Below are positions 45,859 to 56,090 of a stretch of DNA of 64,000 nt, one piece after another. Under the pieces are notes generated by a model. The model was given only the letters and a program-made list of their open reading frames with translations. It searched no databases and was not told the DNA's origin. The stretch comes from CAMLIZ01 sp040758375 (GTDB lineage: Bacteria; Pseudomonadota; Gammaproteobacteria; Burkholderiales; Burkholderiaceae_C), in NCBI GenBank assembly GCA_040758375.1, contig JBFLWE010000015.1, positions 10,754 through 74,753 on the forward strand, read 5' to 3'. The translations under genes were made by a program, and so were the position numbers. Position 1 is the first letter of the stretch. Each line of letters starts with the position of its first letter.

Positions 45859-46791
45859 ATGACCGCACTCGTCATTGCCGAACACGACAACGCCTCCATC
45901 AAGGGGGCAACCCTGAACACCGTGAGCGCCGCGGCTGCCTGCGGCGGCGAGGTGCATGTGCTGGTCGCCGGCAGCAATGCCTCCGAGGCGGCCAAGCAGG
46001 CTGCGCAGATTGCCGGCGTGAGCAAGGTGCTGCTGGCCGACGCGCCGCAGCTGGGCGAGCAACTCGCGGAGAACGTGGCCGCGCAGGTGCTGGCCGTGGC
46101 CGGTGCCTACAGCCACATCCTGTTCCCGGCCACGGCGCACGGCAAGAACGTCGCGCCGCGCGTCGCTGCCAAGCTCGATGTGGCCCAGGTGAGCGACATC
46201 ACCAAGGTCGTGAGCGCCGATACCTTCGAGCGCCCCATCTACGCCGGCAACGCCATCGCCACCGTGCAAAGCGCCGACAAGGTCAAGGTGATCACGGTGC
46301 GCACCACCGGCTTCGATGCCGCTGCCGCCACCGGCGGCTCGGCGGCCGTGGACAGCGTGACGGCTCCGGCCGACAGTGGCAAGAGCAGCTTCGTCGGTCG
46401 CGAGGTCACCAAGAGCGACCGCCCCGAGCTCACGGCGGCCAAGATCATCGTCTCCGGCGGCCGCGCCATGGGTTCCAGCGACAAGTTCAACGAGGTGCTC
46501 ACGCCGTTGGCCGACAAGCTGGGCGCCGCATTGGGCGCCAGCCGCGCCGCGGTGGATGCGGGCTATGCGCCCAACGACTGGCAGGTGGGCCAGACCGGCA
46601 AGATCGTCGCGCCGCAGCTGTACATCGCCTGCGGCATCAGCGGCGCCATCCAGCACCTGGCCGGCATGAAGGACTCCAAGGTGATCGTCGCGATCAACAA
46701 GGATCCCGAGGCGCCGATCTTCAGCGTGGCTGACTACGGCCTGGAAGCCGACCTGTTCACTGCGGTTCCCGAACTGGTGAACTCGCTGTAA
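45859..46791 (+). CDS. etfA: Electron transfer flavoprotein alpha subunit
   Basis: The 310-residue alpha chain that holds FAD. An N-terminal domain (MTALVIAEHDNASIKGATLNTVSAA) precedes the FAD-binding domain with IIVSGGRAMGSSDKF, SRAAVDAGYAPNDWQVGQTGKIVAPQLYIACGISGAIQH and the C-terminal signature INKDPEAPIFSVADYGLEADLF. The length is standard. It is followed by a terminator and an acyl-CoA dehydrogenase gene, a natural electron donor. Confidence 0.96.
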   Translation: MTALVIAEHDNASIKGATLNTVSAAAACGGEVHVLVAGSNASEAAKQAAQIAGVSKVLLADAPQLGEQLAENVAAQVLAVAGAYSHILFPATAHGKNVAPRVAAKLDVAQVSDITKVVSADTFERPIYAGNAIATVQSADKVKVITVRTTGFDAAAATGGSAAVDSVTAPADSGKSSFVGREVTKSDRPELTAAKIIVSGGRAMGSSDKFNEVLTPLADKLGAALGASRAAVDAGYAPNDWQVGQTGKIVAPQLYIACGISGAIQHLAGMKDSKVIVAINKDPEAPIFSVADYGLEADLFTAVPELVNSL

Positions 46792-46803
46792 GCACTGCCA
46801 TTG

Positions 46804-46834
46804 CAAGGGCGCCGCTTTTTCGGCGCCCTTGTTC
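46804..46834 (+). terminator. Hairpin terminator of etfBA
   Basis: CAAGGGCGCCG (46804-46814) and CGGCGCCCTTG (46821-46831) form a perfect 11-base stem with loop CTTTTT. The T content after the stem is poor, so termination may be partial and some transcripts may continue into the dehydrogenase gene. Confidence 0.65.
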
Positions 46835-46849
46835 CATCCGGAGATGACC

Positions 46850-48640
46850 ATGAGCTATCGCGCCCCCGTGAAGGACATGCTGTTCGACATGAAGGAGTTG
46901 GCGAACATCGAGGCGCTGACGCAGCTGCCCGGTTTCGAGGAAGCGGGCTACGAGACCGCGCAGGCGGTGCTGGAAGAGTGCGCCAAGTTCAACGAGGGCG
47001 TGGTGGCGCCGCTGAATGTCGAGGGCGACAAGAACCCATCGTGGTGGAAGGACGGCAGCGTCACCACCACGCCGGGCTTCAAGGAAGCCTTCCGCCAGTT
47101 TGCAGAAGGCGGTTGGCAGGGCTTGCAGCATCCGGCCGAGTTCGGCGGCCAGGGCTTGCCCAAGACCATCGGCGCGGCGTGCGGCGAAATCCTCAACAGT
47201 GCGAACCTGAGCTTCGCGCTGTGCCCGCTGCTGACCGACGGCGCGATCGAGGCGCTGCTCACCGCCGGCAGCGAGGAACTGCGCAGCACCTACATCCCGA
47301 AGATGATCACCGGCGAGTGGACCGGCACGATGAACCTGACCGAGCCGCAGGCCGGTTCCGACCTGGCGCTCGTGCGCACACGGGCCGAGCCGCAGCCCGA
47401 CGGCAGCTACAGGATTTTCGGCACCAAGATCTTCATCACCTACGGCGAGCACGACATGGCGCAGAACATCGTGCACCTGGTGCTCGCGCGGGTGACCGGC
47501 GCGCCCGAGGGCGTGAAGGGCATCTCGCTGTTCGTGGTGCCGAAGTTCATGGTCGACAAGGATGGCTCGCTTGGTGCGCGCAACGACGTGCACTGCGTGA
47601 GCATCGAGCACAAGATGGGCATCAAGGCCAGCCCCACGGCGGTGCTGCAGTACGGCGACCATGGCGGTGCCATCGGTTACCTGGTGGGCGAGGAGAACCG
47701 CGGCCTGGAGTACATGTTCATCATGATGAACGCGGCGCGCTATGCGGTGGGCGTGCAGGGCATCGCAGTGGCCGAGCGGGCCTACCAGAAGGCGGTGGAG
47801 TATGCGCGCGAGCGCATCCAGTCGCGCCCCGTCGACGGCTCCATGACCACGGCTGCGCCGATCATTCATCACCCCGACGTGAAGCGCATGCTGATGACCA
47901 TGCGGGCCTTCACCGAGGGCTGCCGCGCGATGGCTCTCGTGGCGGCATCGGCCTACGATGCCGCACACGCCCATCCGGACAAGGGCGTGCGCGCGCAGAA
48001 CAAGGCGTTCTACGAGTTCATGGTGCCGCTGGTCAAGGGCTTCAGCACCGAGATGAGCCTGGAGGTTGCCAGCCTGGGTGTGCAGGTGCATGGCGGCATG
48101 GGCTTCATCGAGGAGACCGGCGCAGCCCAGTACTACCGCGACGCCAAGATCCTCACCATCTACGAAGGCACGACCGCCATCCAGGCCAACGACCTCGTCG
48201 GCCGCAAGACTGCGCGCGACGGCGGCCAGGTGGCGCAGGCCATCGCCAAGCAGATCGAGGCCACCGAGCGCGAACTCGCCCGGCGCGACAGCGCCGCGTG
48301 CCGCGCGATGCTCAAGCGCTTGTCGGCCGCGCGCCTGGCCTTGCAGCAGACGGTGGAGTTCGTGGCCGGCACGACCAAGGCGCATCCCAACGACGTGTTC
48401 GCGGGGTCGGTGCCCTATCTGCTGCTGGCTGGCAACACGGTGGCGGGCTGGCAGATGGCCCGTGCGCTGATGGTGGCCGAGGACCGGCTCGCCGCGGGCG
48501 AGGACCCCGAGTTCATGAAGGCCAAGATCGCCACCGCCCGCTTCTACGGCGACCACATCCTCAGCCGTGTGCCGGGCCTGCGCGACAGCGTGGTCGAGGG
48601 AGCTCCCGGCGTCACCGAGATGGCGCTCGAGGCGTTCTGA
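46850..48640 (+). CDS. Acyl-CoA dehydrogenase, long DmdC-like type
   Basis: A 596-residue FAD enzyme of the long acyl-CoA dehydrogenase subgroup (which includes 3-methylmercaptopropionyl-CoA dehydrogenase). Motifs are MNLTEPQAGSDL, the KIFITYGEHD beta-domain segment, and VQVHGGMGFIEET plus YEGTTAIQANDLVGRK in the C-terminal helical domain, with an added C-terminal region that short ACADs lack. I chose ATG 46850 (MSYRAPVKD) because GGAG lies 7 bases upstream; ATG 46844 is too close to it. Substrate unknown. The preceding etfBA supplies the electron acceptor. Confidence 0.9.
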   Translation: MSYRAPVKDMLFDMKELANIEALTQLPGFEEAGYETAQAVLEECAKFNEGVVAPLNVEGDKNPSWWKDGSVTTTPGFKEAFRQFAEGGWQGLQHPAEFGGQGLPKTIGAACGEILNSANLSFALCPLLTDGAIEALLTAGSEELRSTYIPKMITGEWTGTMNLTEPQAGSDLALVRTRAEPQPDGSYRIFGTKIFITYGEHDMAQNIVHLVLARVTGAPEGVKGISLFVVPKFMVDKDGSLGARNDVHCVSIEHKMGIKASPTAVLQYGDHGGAIGYLVGEENRGLEYMFIMMNAARYAVGVQGIAVAERAYQKAVEYARERIQSRPVDGSMTTAAPIIHHPDVKRMLMTMRAFTEGCRAMALVAASAYDAAHAHPDKGVRAQNKAFYEFMVPLVKGFSTEMSLEVASLGVQVHGGMGFIEETGAAQYYRDAKILTIYEGTTAIQANDLVGRKTARDGGQVAQAIAKQIEATERELARRDSAACRAMLKRLSAARLALQQTVEFVAGTTKAHPNDVFAGSVPYLLLAGNTVAGWQMARALMVAEDRLAAGEDPEFMKAKIATARFYGDHILSRVPGLRDSVVEGAPGVTEMALEAF

Positions 48641-48723
48641 GGACTGCTGTCGCCTGTGTGATAGAGCGCAGCGCCGCGCGCTGCGCACACTGAAACGTCG
48701 ATCTGATTCCAGGAGCCCGCACC

Positions 48724-49716
48724 GTGTCCGTGCCCGCCATCCTCTCCAAGCTCTCGCTGCCGGTGATCGGCTCGCCGCTGTTCATCATCAGCAACCCCAA
48801 GCTGGTGATCGCCCAGTGCAAGGCCGGCATCGTGGGCTCGATGCCGGCGCTCAACGCCCGGCCCGCCGCGCAGCTCGACGAGTGGCTGGCCGAGATCACC
48901 GAGGCGCTGGCCGCGCACGACCGAGCCCATCCGGATGCGCCGGCTGCGCCGTTTGCCATCAACCAGATCGTGCACAAGAGCAACGACCGGCTGGAGCACG
49001 ACATGGCGCTGTGTGCCAAGTACAAGGTGCCGGTGGTGATCACCTCGCTGGGCGCGCGCGCCGACGTCAACGAAGCGGTGCACGGCTGGGGCGGCATCGT
49101 GATGCACGACGTGATCAACGACGTGTACGCGCACAAGGCGATCGACAAGGGCGCTGACGGCCTGGTCGCGGTGGCGGCCGGGGCAGGCGGCCACGCGGGC
49201 ACCACCAGCCCCTTCGCGCTGGTGCAAGAGATCCGCCGCTGGTTCCACGGGCCGCTGGCCTTGTCGGGCGCCATCGCCACGGGCGACGCGATCCTGGCCG
49301 CCCAGGCCATGGGCGCCGACTTCGCCTACATCGGCTCGGCTTTCATCGCGACCGACGAGGCGCGTGCCGTCGAGGCCTACAAGGAGATGATCGTGTCCAG
49401 CAGCAGCCGTGACATCGTCTACTCCAACCTCTTCACCGGCGTGCACGGCAACTACCTGCGCGGCTCGATCGTCAATGCGGGCCTGGACCCCGAGAACCTG
49501 CCGCAGAGCGACCCCAGCAAGATGGACTTCGGCGGGGGCGAGGGCGCCAAGAAGGCCTGGAAAGACATCTGGGGCTGCGGGCAGGGCATCGGCGCGGTGG
49601 ACGGCATCGTGCCAGCCGCGGAGTTGGTCGCGAGACTCAAGCGCGAGTACGTTGCGGCCCGCCGGCGGCTGGGGTTGTCTTCGGCGCCCACTGGCGCGGA
49701 GGTGGTTGCGGCCTGA
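48724..49716 (+). CDS. Nitronate monooxygenase family flavoprotein, GTG start
   Basis: A 330-residue FMN-dependent TIM-barrel protein of the NMO / 2-nitropropane dioxygenase family. It opens LPVIGSPLFIISNPKLVIAQCKAGIVGS, has VVITSLGARADV, the signature GAGGHAG with His157, and ATGDAILAAQAMGADFAYIGSAF for phosphate binding. The family oxidises alkyl nitronates such as propionate 3-nitronate, but some members have other oxidation roles. GTG 48724 has AGGAG 8 bases upstream. It lies 83 bases after the acyl-CoA dehydrogenase and may share its transcript. Confidence 0.88.
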   Translation: MSVPAILSKLSLPVIGSPLFIISNPKLVIAQCKAGIVGSMPALNARPAAQLDEWLAEITEALAAHDRAHPDAPAAPFAINQIVHKSNDRLEHDMALCAKYKVPVVITSLGARADVNEAVHGWGGIVMHDVINDVYAHKAIDKGADGLVAVAAGAGGHAGTTSPFALVQEIRRWFHGPLALSGAIATGDAILAAQAMGADFAYIGSAFIATDEARAVEAYKEMIVSSSSRDIVYSNLFTGVHGNYLRGSIVNAGLDPENLPQSDPSKMDFGGGEGAKKAWKDIWGCGQGIGAVDGIVPAAELVARLKREYVAARRRLGLSSAPTGAEVVAA

Positions 49717-49780
49717 GGCTGCGCGTCGTGCCGCAGCCACGTTCCGCGCTGCTTCGCCCTTCGTTGTTTTCCTCTGTACC

Positions 49781-49813
49781 GCCCGCGTGATGCCGTCCAC
49801 GCGGGCGCTGTCT
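49781..49813 (+). terminator. Weak terminator before the suc operon
   Basis: GCCCGCGTG (49781-49789) and CACGCGGGC (49798-49806) form a 9-base stem; GCTGTCTTT follows. The T-run is short. The rest of the 289-base gap between this operon and sucA holds the sucA leader; no gene is visible in it. Confidence 0.5.
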
Positions 49814-49882
49814 TTGGCATGCCGGTTTCCTGCGCCCGGTACATCGGTGTTACAGTGCCGCCCGTGACTTGAGTCAAACGGT

Positions 49883-49995
49883 CCTTCCCGTCCCCTTGCT
49901 GGCACAGCAAGTGCGGGTCGCAATCCGCCAACCGGTGAAGCCGGGTCGCGGAAGGTTGATCAACCCATCGGAGCCTTGGAAACCGGGGCGAAAGG
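49883..49995 (+). ncRNA. sucA RNA motif-like leader with sequestered ribosome site
   Basis: The leader shows a hairpin CTTGCTG-GCA-CAGCAAG (49895-49911), a GCGG/CCGC stem (49913-49928) and the perfect palindrome GGTTGATCAACC (49954-49965). A long-range closing pair is possible: CCTT (49883-49886) with AAGG of the ribosome site (49992-49995), and CCC (49892-49894) with GGG (49985-49987). The sucA RNA motif is a known, functionally unresolved cis element in Burkholderiales sucA leaders that overlaps the ribosome site, so position and layout fit. Identity rests on context and eye folding, not on a covariance search. Confidence 0.6.
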
Positions 49996-50005
49996 TGAGC
50001 GAAAG

Positions 50006-52864
50006 ATGATGCAGCAGTACAGGTCGAATTCGTACCTGTTCGGGGGCAATGCCCCCTACGTCGAGGAACTCTACGAGGCCTACCTCGACAACCCCGGCTC
50101 GGTGCCCGAGAACTGGCGCGCGTACTTCGATGCGCTGCAGAACGTTCCCGCGGTCGATGGCAGCGAGTCCAAGGACATCCCCCACGCCCCCATCGTCGAG
50201 TCTTTCGCTCAGCGCGCGAAGGCCAACGCGCTGCAGGTCAAGGCCAGCGCCAGCGAACTGGCGGTGGCGCGCAAGCAAGTCCATGTCCAGTCGCTGATCG
50301 CGGCCTACCGCTCGCTGGGCGCCCGCTGGGCCGACCTCGACCCGCTGAAGCGCCAGGAGCGCCCGCGCATCCCCGAGCTGGAGCCGGCGTTCTATGACCT
50401 GACTGAAAGTGACATGGACATCACTTTCAGCGCCACCAACACCTACTTCACCAAGGCCGAGCAGCAGACGCTGCGCGAGATCCTGCAGGCGCTGCGCGAA
50501 ACCTACTGCGGCACCATCGGCGCCGAGTTCATGCACATCACCGAGCCGGTGGAAAAGCGCTGGTGGCAGGAGCGGCTGGAAAGCATCCGCAGCAAGCCCA
50601 ACTTCAGCCCCGAGAAGAAGAAGCACATCCTCGGCCGTCTCACCGCGTCCGAGGGCCTCGAGCGCTACCTGCACACCAAGTACGTGGGCCAGAAGCGCTT
50701 CTCGCTCGAAGGCGGCGAGAGCTTCATCGCCTCGATGGACGAGCTGATCCAGCGCGGCGGCGAGAAGGGCGTGCAGGAGATCGTGATCGGCATGGCCCAC
50801 CGCGGCCGCCTGAACGTGCTCGTCAACACGCTGGGCAAGATGCCCAAGGACCTGTTCGCCGAGTTCGACCACACCGCCAAGGAAGACCTGCCCGCCGGCG
50901 ACGTGAAGTACCACCAGGGCTTCTCCAGCGACGTGTCCACCCCCGGCGGCCCGGTGCACCTGAGTCTGGCGTTCAACCCCTCGCACCTGGAGATCGTGAA
51001 CCCGGTGGTCGAGGGCAGCGTGAAGGCCCGCATGGATCGCCGCGGCGACAGGGACGGCAACCAGGTGCTGCCGGTGCTGGTGCACGGGGACGCGGCCTTC
51101 GCCGGCCAGGGCGTGGTGATGGAGACGCTGGCGCTGGCGCAGACGCGCGGCTACTACACCGGCGGCACGGTGCACATCGTCATCAACAACCAGATCGGCT
51201 TCACCACCAGCGACCCGCGCGACACGCGTTCCACGCTGTACTGCACCGACGTGGTCAAGATGATCGAGGCGCCGGTGCTGCACGTGAACGGCGACGATCC
51301 CGAGGCCGTGGTGCTGTGCACGCAGCTGGCCATGGACTACCGCCAGCAGTTCAACAAGGATGTCGTGATCGACATCATCTGCTTCCGCAAGCTGGGCCAC
51401 AACGAGCAGGACACCCCCAGCCTGACCCAGCCGCTGATGTACAAGAAGATCGGCGGCCACCCTGGCACCCGCAAGCTCTACGCCGACAAGCTGGTGGCGC
51501 AGGGCGTGCTGCCGGCCGAAGGGCCGGACGAGATGGCCAAGGCCTACCGCGCCGCCATGGACGCGGGCAAGCACACGGTGGACCCGGTGCTCACGAATTA
51601 CAAGAGCAAGTACGCGGTCGACTGGACGCCGTTCCTCGGCAAGAAGTGGACCGACGCGGCCGACACCGCGCTGCCACTGGCGGAGATCAAGCGCCTGGCC
51701 GAGCGCATCACCACCATCCCGGCCAACTTCAAGCCGCACCCGCTGGTCGAGAAGGTGATCGCCGACCGCGCGGCCATGGGCCGCGGCGAGATCAACGTCG
51801 ACTGGGGCATGGGCGAGCACCTGGCGTTTGCGTCCCTGGTGGCCAGCGGCTACCCGGTGCGCCTGTCGGGCGAAGACTGCGGCCGCGGCACCTTCGTGCA
51901 CCGCCACGCGGTGCTGCACGACCAGAACCGCGAGAAGTGGGACGAGGGCACCTACATCCCGCTGCAGAACGTCGCCGAGAACCAGGCGCCGTTCGTCGTG
52001 ATCGACTCCATCCTGTCCGAAGAGGCGGTGCTGGGCTTCGAGTACGGCTACGCGTCGGCCGACCCGAACACGCTGACGATCTGGGAAGCGCAGTTCGGCG
52101 ACTTCGCCAACGGCGCGCAGGTGGTGATCGACCAGTTCATCGCATCGGGCGAGGTGAAGTGGGGCCGTGTCAATGGCCTGACGCTGATGCTGCCGCACGG
52201 CTACGAGGGCCAGGGCCCAGAGCACTCGTCGGCGCGGCTGGAGCGGTTCATGCAGCTGGCCGCCGACAACAACATGCAGATCGTGCAGCCCACCACGGCC
52301 AGCCAGATCTTCCACCTGCTGCGCCGGCAGATGGTGCGCATGTTCCGCAAGCCGCTGGTGATCATGACGCCGAAGTCGCTGCTGCGGAACAAGGACGCCA
52401 CCTCGCCGCTGGCCGAGTTCACCAAGGGCGAGTTCAAGACGGTGATCGGCGAGCTCAACGCCGAGATCGACGCGGCCAAGGTCAAGCGCGTGATCGCCTG
52501 CTCCGGCAAGGTGTACTACGACCTGGTGAAGAAACGCGAGGAGAAGAAGGCCGCCGACGTGGCGATCCTGCGCGTCGAGCAGCTCTACCCGTTCCCGCAC
52601 AAGGCGTTCGCCGCCGAGATCAAGAAGTACCCGAACGCGAGCGAGATCGTGTGGTGCCAGGACGAGCCGCAGAACCAGGGTGCCTGGTTCTTCGTGCAGC
52701 ACTACATCCACGAGAACATGCTCGAAGGGCAGAAGCTCGGCTACGCCGGCCGTCCGGCCTCGGCCTCGCCCGCGGTGGGCTATGCCCACCTGCACCAGGA
52801 GCAGCAGAAGGCGCTGCTCGACCAGGCCTACGCCAAGCTCAAGGGCTTCGTCCTCAGCAAGTGA
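50006..52864 (+). CDS. sucA: 2-oxoglutarate dehydrogenase E1 component
   Basis: Thiamine-dependent E1 of the TCA-cycle complex, decarboxylating 2-oxoglutarate and succinylating E2. The 952-residue product has the N-terminal E2-binding helix (YEAYLDNPGSVPENWRAYFDAL), the HRGRLNVLVN active-site loop, AFNPSHLEIVNPVVEG, a TPP site with GDAAFAGQGVVMETL...NNQIGFTT, and the C-terminal EDCGRGTFVHRHAVLHD and LMLPHGYEGQGPEHSSARLER segments. I chose ATG 50006 (MMQQYRSNSYLF), the family start, with AAAGGTGA about 8 bases upstream. Confidence 0.96.
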   Translation: MMQQYRSNSYLFGGNAPYVEELYEAYLDNPGSVPENWRAYFDALQNVPAVDGSESKDIPHAPIVESFAQRAKANALQVKASASELAVARKQVHVQSLIAAYRSLGARWADLDPLKRQERPRIPELEPAFYDLTESDMDITFSATNTYFTKAEQQTLREILQALRETYCGTIGAEFMHITEPVEKRWWQERLESIRSKPNFSPEKKKHILGRLTASEGLERYLHTKYVGQKRFSLEGGESFIASMDELIQRGGEKGVQEIVIGMAHRGRLNVLVNTLGKMPKDLFAEFDHTAKEDLPAGDVKYHQGFSSDVSTPGGPVHLSLAFNPSHLEIVNPVVEGSVKARMDRRGDRDGNQVLPVLVHGDAAFAGQGVVMETLALAQTRGYYTGGTVHIVINNQIGFTTSDPRDTRSTLYCTDVVKMIEAPVLHVNGDDPEAVVLCTQLAMDYRQQFNKDVVIDIICFRKLGHNEQDTPSLTQPLMYKKIGGHPGTRKLYADKLVAQGVLPAEGPDEMAKAYRAAMDAGKHTVDPVLTNYKSKYAVDWTPFLGKKWTDAADTALPLAEIKRLAERITTIPANFKPHPLVEKVIADRAAMGRGEINVDWGMGEHLAFASLVASGYPVRLSGEDCGRGTFVHRHAVLHDQNREKWDEGTYIPLQNVAENQAPFVVIDSILSEEAVLGFEYGYASADPNTLTIWEAQFGDFANGAQVVIDQFIASGEVKWGRVNGLTLMLPHGYEGQGPEHSSARLERFMQLAADNNMQIVQPTTASQIFHLLRRQMVRMFRKPLVIMTPKSLLRNKDATSPLAEFTKGEFKTVIGELNAEIDAAKVKRVIACSGKVYYDLVKKREEKKAADVAILRVEQLYPFPHKAFAAEIKKYPNASEIVWCQDEPQNQGAWFFVQHYIHENMLEGQKLGYAGRPASASPAVGYAHLHQEQQKALLDQAYAKLKGFVLSK

Positions 52865-52949
52865 CACCGTTGCCCGTCATCGCGGACGCTGCGCGCCGCG
52901 ATGACGGCGCACGTTCGCGCGGCGCGACACGCATAACGAAAGATTTGAA

Positions 52950-54224
<1,275 letters not shown>

Positions 54225-54246
54225 GTCTTTCCACAAGGAGCGCGCC

Positions 54247-54558
54247 ATGGCGTTGAGCGACGAACTCTCGAAGCTGGACGAACTGCGGCAACGCGGGGTC
54301 TTGAACGACGAGGAGTTCGCGCGAGCCAAGGCGCGCCTGCTCGACGGCAGCGGCTCGGTGCCGCCCGGCGTGACCGCGGTGAACAGCTTCCGCCGCAGCC
54401 TCACCGACCGCTGGATCGGGGGCGTGTGCGGCGGCATCGCGCGCATCACCGGCGTGGAAAGCTGGATCTGGCGCCTGCTGTTCGTCGTGGCAGTCTGCTT
54501 CGGCGGCGTCGGTCTGCTGGCCTATCTGCTGCTCTGGATCTTCGTGCCCGTGGAATGA
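54247..54558 (+). CDS. PspC-domain membrane protein inside the suc operon
   Basis: A 103-residue protein with a short N-terminal SHOCT-like helix pair (KLDELRQRGVLNDEEFARAKARLLDG, about 9-34) and a PspC domain (about 47-101) with RWIGGVCGGIARITGVESWIWRLLFVV and the transmembrane helix GGVGLLAYLLLWIFVPV. PspC proteins sense envelope stress, but no other psp gene is here. AAGGAG stands 6 bases before the ATG, which is 22 bases after sucB, so it is co-transcribed. Its role in or near the dehydrogenase operon is unknown. Confidence 0.88.
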   Translation: MALSDELSKLDELRQRGVLNDEEFARAKARLLDGSGSVPPGVTAVNSFRRSLTDRWIGGVCGGIARITGVESWIWRLLFVVAVCFGGVGLLAYLLLWIFVPVE

Positions 54559-54587
54559 CAACCCCCGTCGCTTCGCTCTTGCCCCCC

Positions 54588-54633
54588 AATGGGGGCCCTC
54601 GGCCGCCTTGGGGCGGCCCGGCGCCGGCCGAGG
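54588..54633. repeat. GC-rich palindromic intergenic block (copy B)
   Basis: Between the PspC gene and lpd, CCCCCC-AAT-GGGGG is followed by GGCCGCC-TTGG-GGCGGCC (54601-54618, a perfect 7-base stem). An outer CCTCGGCC (54597-54604) can pair with GGCCGAGG (54626-54633) instead. It could partially attenuate transcription into lpd; no T-run is present. Similar blocks lie near 21.6, 36.7 and 58.6 kb. Confidence 0.6.
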
Positions 54634-54660
54634 CCACGCTAACCAATAGAGATTTTCTGC

Positions 54661-56088
54661 ATGAACAAGTCTTTTGACGTCGTCGTGATCGGCGGCGGCC
54701 CGGGCGGCTACATCGCCGCCATCCGCGCGGCGCAGCTCGGCTTCAACACCGCCTGCATCGACGAGTGGAAGAACGGCAAGGGCGGCCCCGCGCCCGGCGG
54801 CACCTGCACCAACGTGGGCTGCATTCCCTCGAAGGCGTTGCTGCAATCGTCCGAGCATGTCGAACATGCGCAGCACCACTTCGCCGAACACGGCATCAAC
54901 CTGTCTGGCGTGCAGGTCGATCTCGCGAAGATGATCGCCCGCAAGGACACCGTCGTGAAGCAGAACAACGACGGCATCCTGTACCTCTTCAAGAAGAACA
55001 AGGTGACGTTCTTCCATGGCCGCGGCTCGTTTTCGGCTGCCAAGGACGGTGCCTACGAGATCAAGGTCGCCGGCGCAGCCGAGGAAACGATCAGCGCCAA
55101 GCACGTCATCGTCGCCACCGGCTCCAATGCCCGCGCGCTGCCGGGAGCGCCGTTCGACGAGGACCGCGTCCTTTCCAACGATGGTGCGCTGCGCATCCCG
55201 TCGGTGCCCAAGAAGCTGGGGGTCATCGGCTCCGGCGTCATTGGCCTGGAGATGGGCTCGGTGTGGCGGCGCCTGGGCGCCGAGGTGACCATCCTCGAGG
55301 CGCTGCCCACGTTCCTGGGCGCGGTGGACGAGCAGATCGCCAAGGAGGCTGCCAGGGCCTTCAAGAAGCAGGGCCTGAAGATCGAGCTGGGCGTGAAGAT
55401 CGCCGAGGTCAAGACCGACGGTTCCGGTGTCACCGTGAACTACACCGATGCCAGCGGTGGCGCGCAGATCCTCGAATGCGAGCGCCTGATCGTCTCGATC
55501 GGCCGCGTGCCCAACACCGTGGGCCTCGACCCTGAAGCCGTGGGCCTGAAGCTCGACGAGCGCGGCGCCATCGTGGTCGATGACGAGTGCAGGACCAACC
55601 TGCCCAACGTGTGGGCCGTCGGCGACGTGGTGCGTGGCCCGATGCTGGCGCACAAGGCCGAGGAAGAAGGCGTGGCGGTGGCCGAGCGCATCGCCGGCCA
55701 GCATGGGCACGTGAACTTCAACACCATCCCGTGGGTGATCTACACCAGCCCCGAGATTGCCTGGGTGGGCCAGACCGAACAGCAGCTCAAGGCCGCCGGC
55801 CGTGCCTACAAGGCCGGCACTTTCCCGTTCGCAGCCAACGGCCGTGCGCGTGCGCTGGGCGACACCACCGGCATGGTGAAGTTCGTGGCCGACGCCAAGA
55901 CCGACGAGATCCTGGGCGTGCACATCGTGGGCCCGATGGCCAGCGAGCTGATCTCGGAGGCCGTGGTGGCGATGGAGTTCAAGGCCAGCGCCGAGGACAT
56001 CGCGCGCATCTGCCACGCGCATCCCAGCCTGAGCGAAGCGACGAAGGAAGCCGCGCTGGCGGTGGACAAGCGCACGCTGAATTTCTGA
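54661..56088 (+). CDS. lpdA: Dihydrolipoyl dehydrogenase (E3)
   Basis: FAD/NAD disulfide oxidoreductase that reoxidises the E2 lipoyl group. The 475-residue sequence has the FAD loop VVIGGGPGGYIAA (8-20), the redox disulfide Cys49/Cys54 (GGTCTNVGCIPSKALL), an NAD-binding loop GVIGSGVIGLEMGSV, and the C-terminal catalytic His in CHAHPSLSE (His454). Length and order after sucB are standard for Burkholderiales. The ribosome site is poor (AATAGAG), unlike sucA. Confidence 0.96.
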   Translation: MNKSFDVVVIGGGPGGYIAAIRAAQLGFNTACIDEWKNGKGGPAPGGTCTNVGCIPSKALLQSSEHVEHAQHHFAEHGINLSGVQVDLAKMIARKDTVVKQNNDGILYLFKKNKVTFFHGRGSFSAAKDGAYEIKVAGAAEETISAKHVIVATGSNARALPGAPFDEDRVLSNDGALRIPSVPKKLGVIGSGVIGLEMGSVWRRLGAEVTILEALPTFLGAVDEQIAKEAARAFKKQGLKIELGVKIAEVKTDGSGVTVNYTDASGGAQILECERLIVSIGRVPNTVGLDPEAVGLKLDERGAIVVDDECRTNLPNVWAVGDVVRGPMLAHKAEEEGVAVAERIAGQHGHVNFNTIPWVIYTSPEIAWVGQTEQQLKAAGRAYKAGTFPFAANGRARALGDTTGMVKFVADAKTDEILGVHIVGPMASELISEAVVAMEFKASAEDIARICHAHPSLSEATKEAALAVDKRTLNF

Positions 56089-56090
56089 TC

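Noticed and set aside
49874..52867. 997-codon minus-strand frame opposite sucA
   Set aside because: Exactly covers sucA in antisense, reads as His/Val/Leu-rich low-complexity sequence and would include the sucA leader.
55587..56090. N-terminal extension of zapE inside lpdA
   Set aside because: It would lie wholly in another frame of lpdA; the AFG1-like sequence begins right after the lpdA stop.
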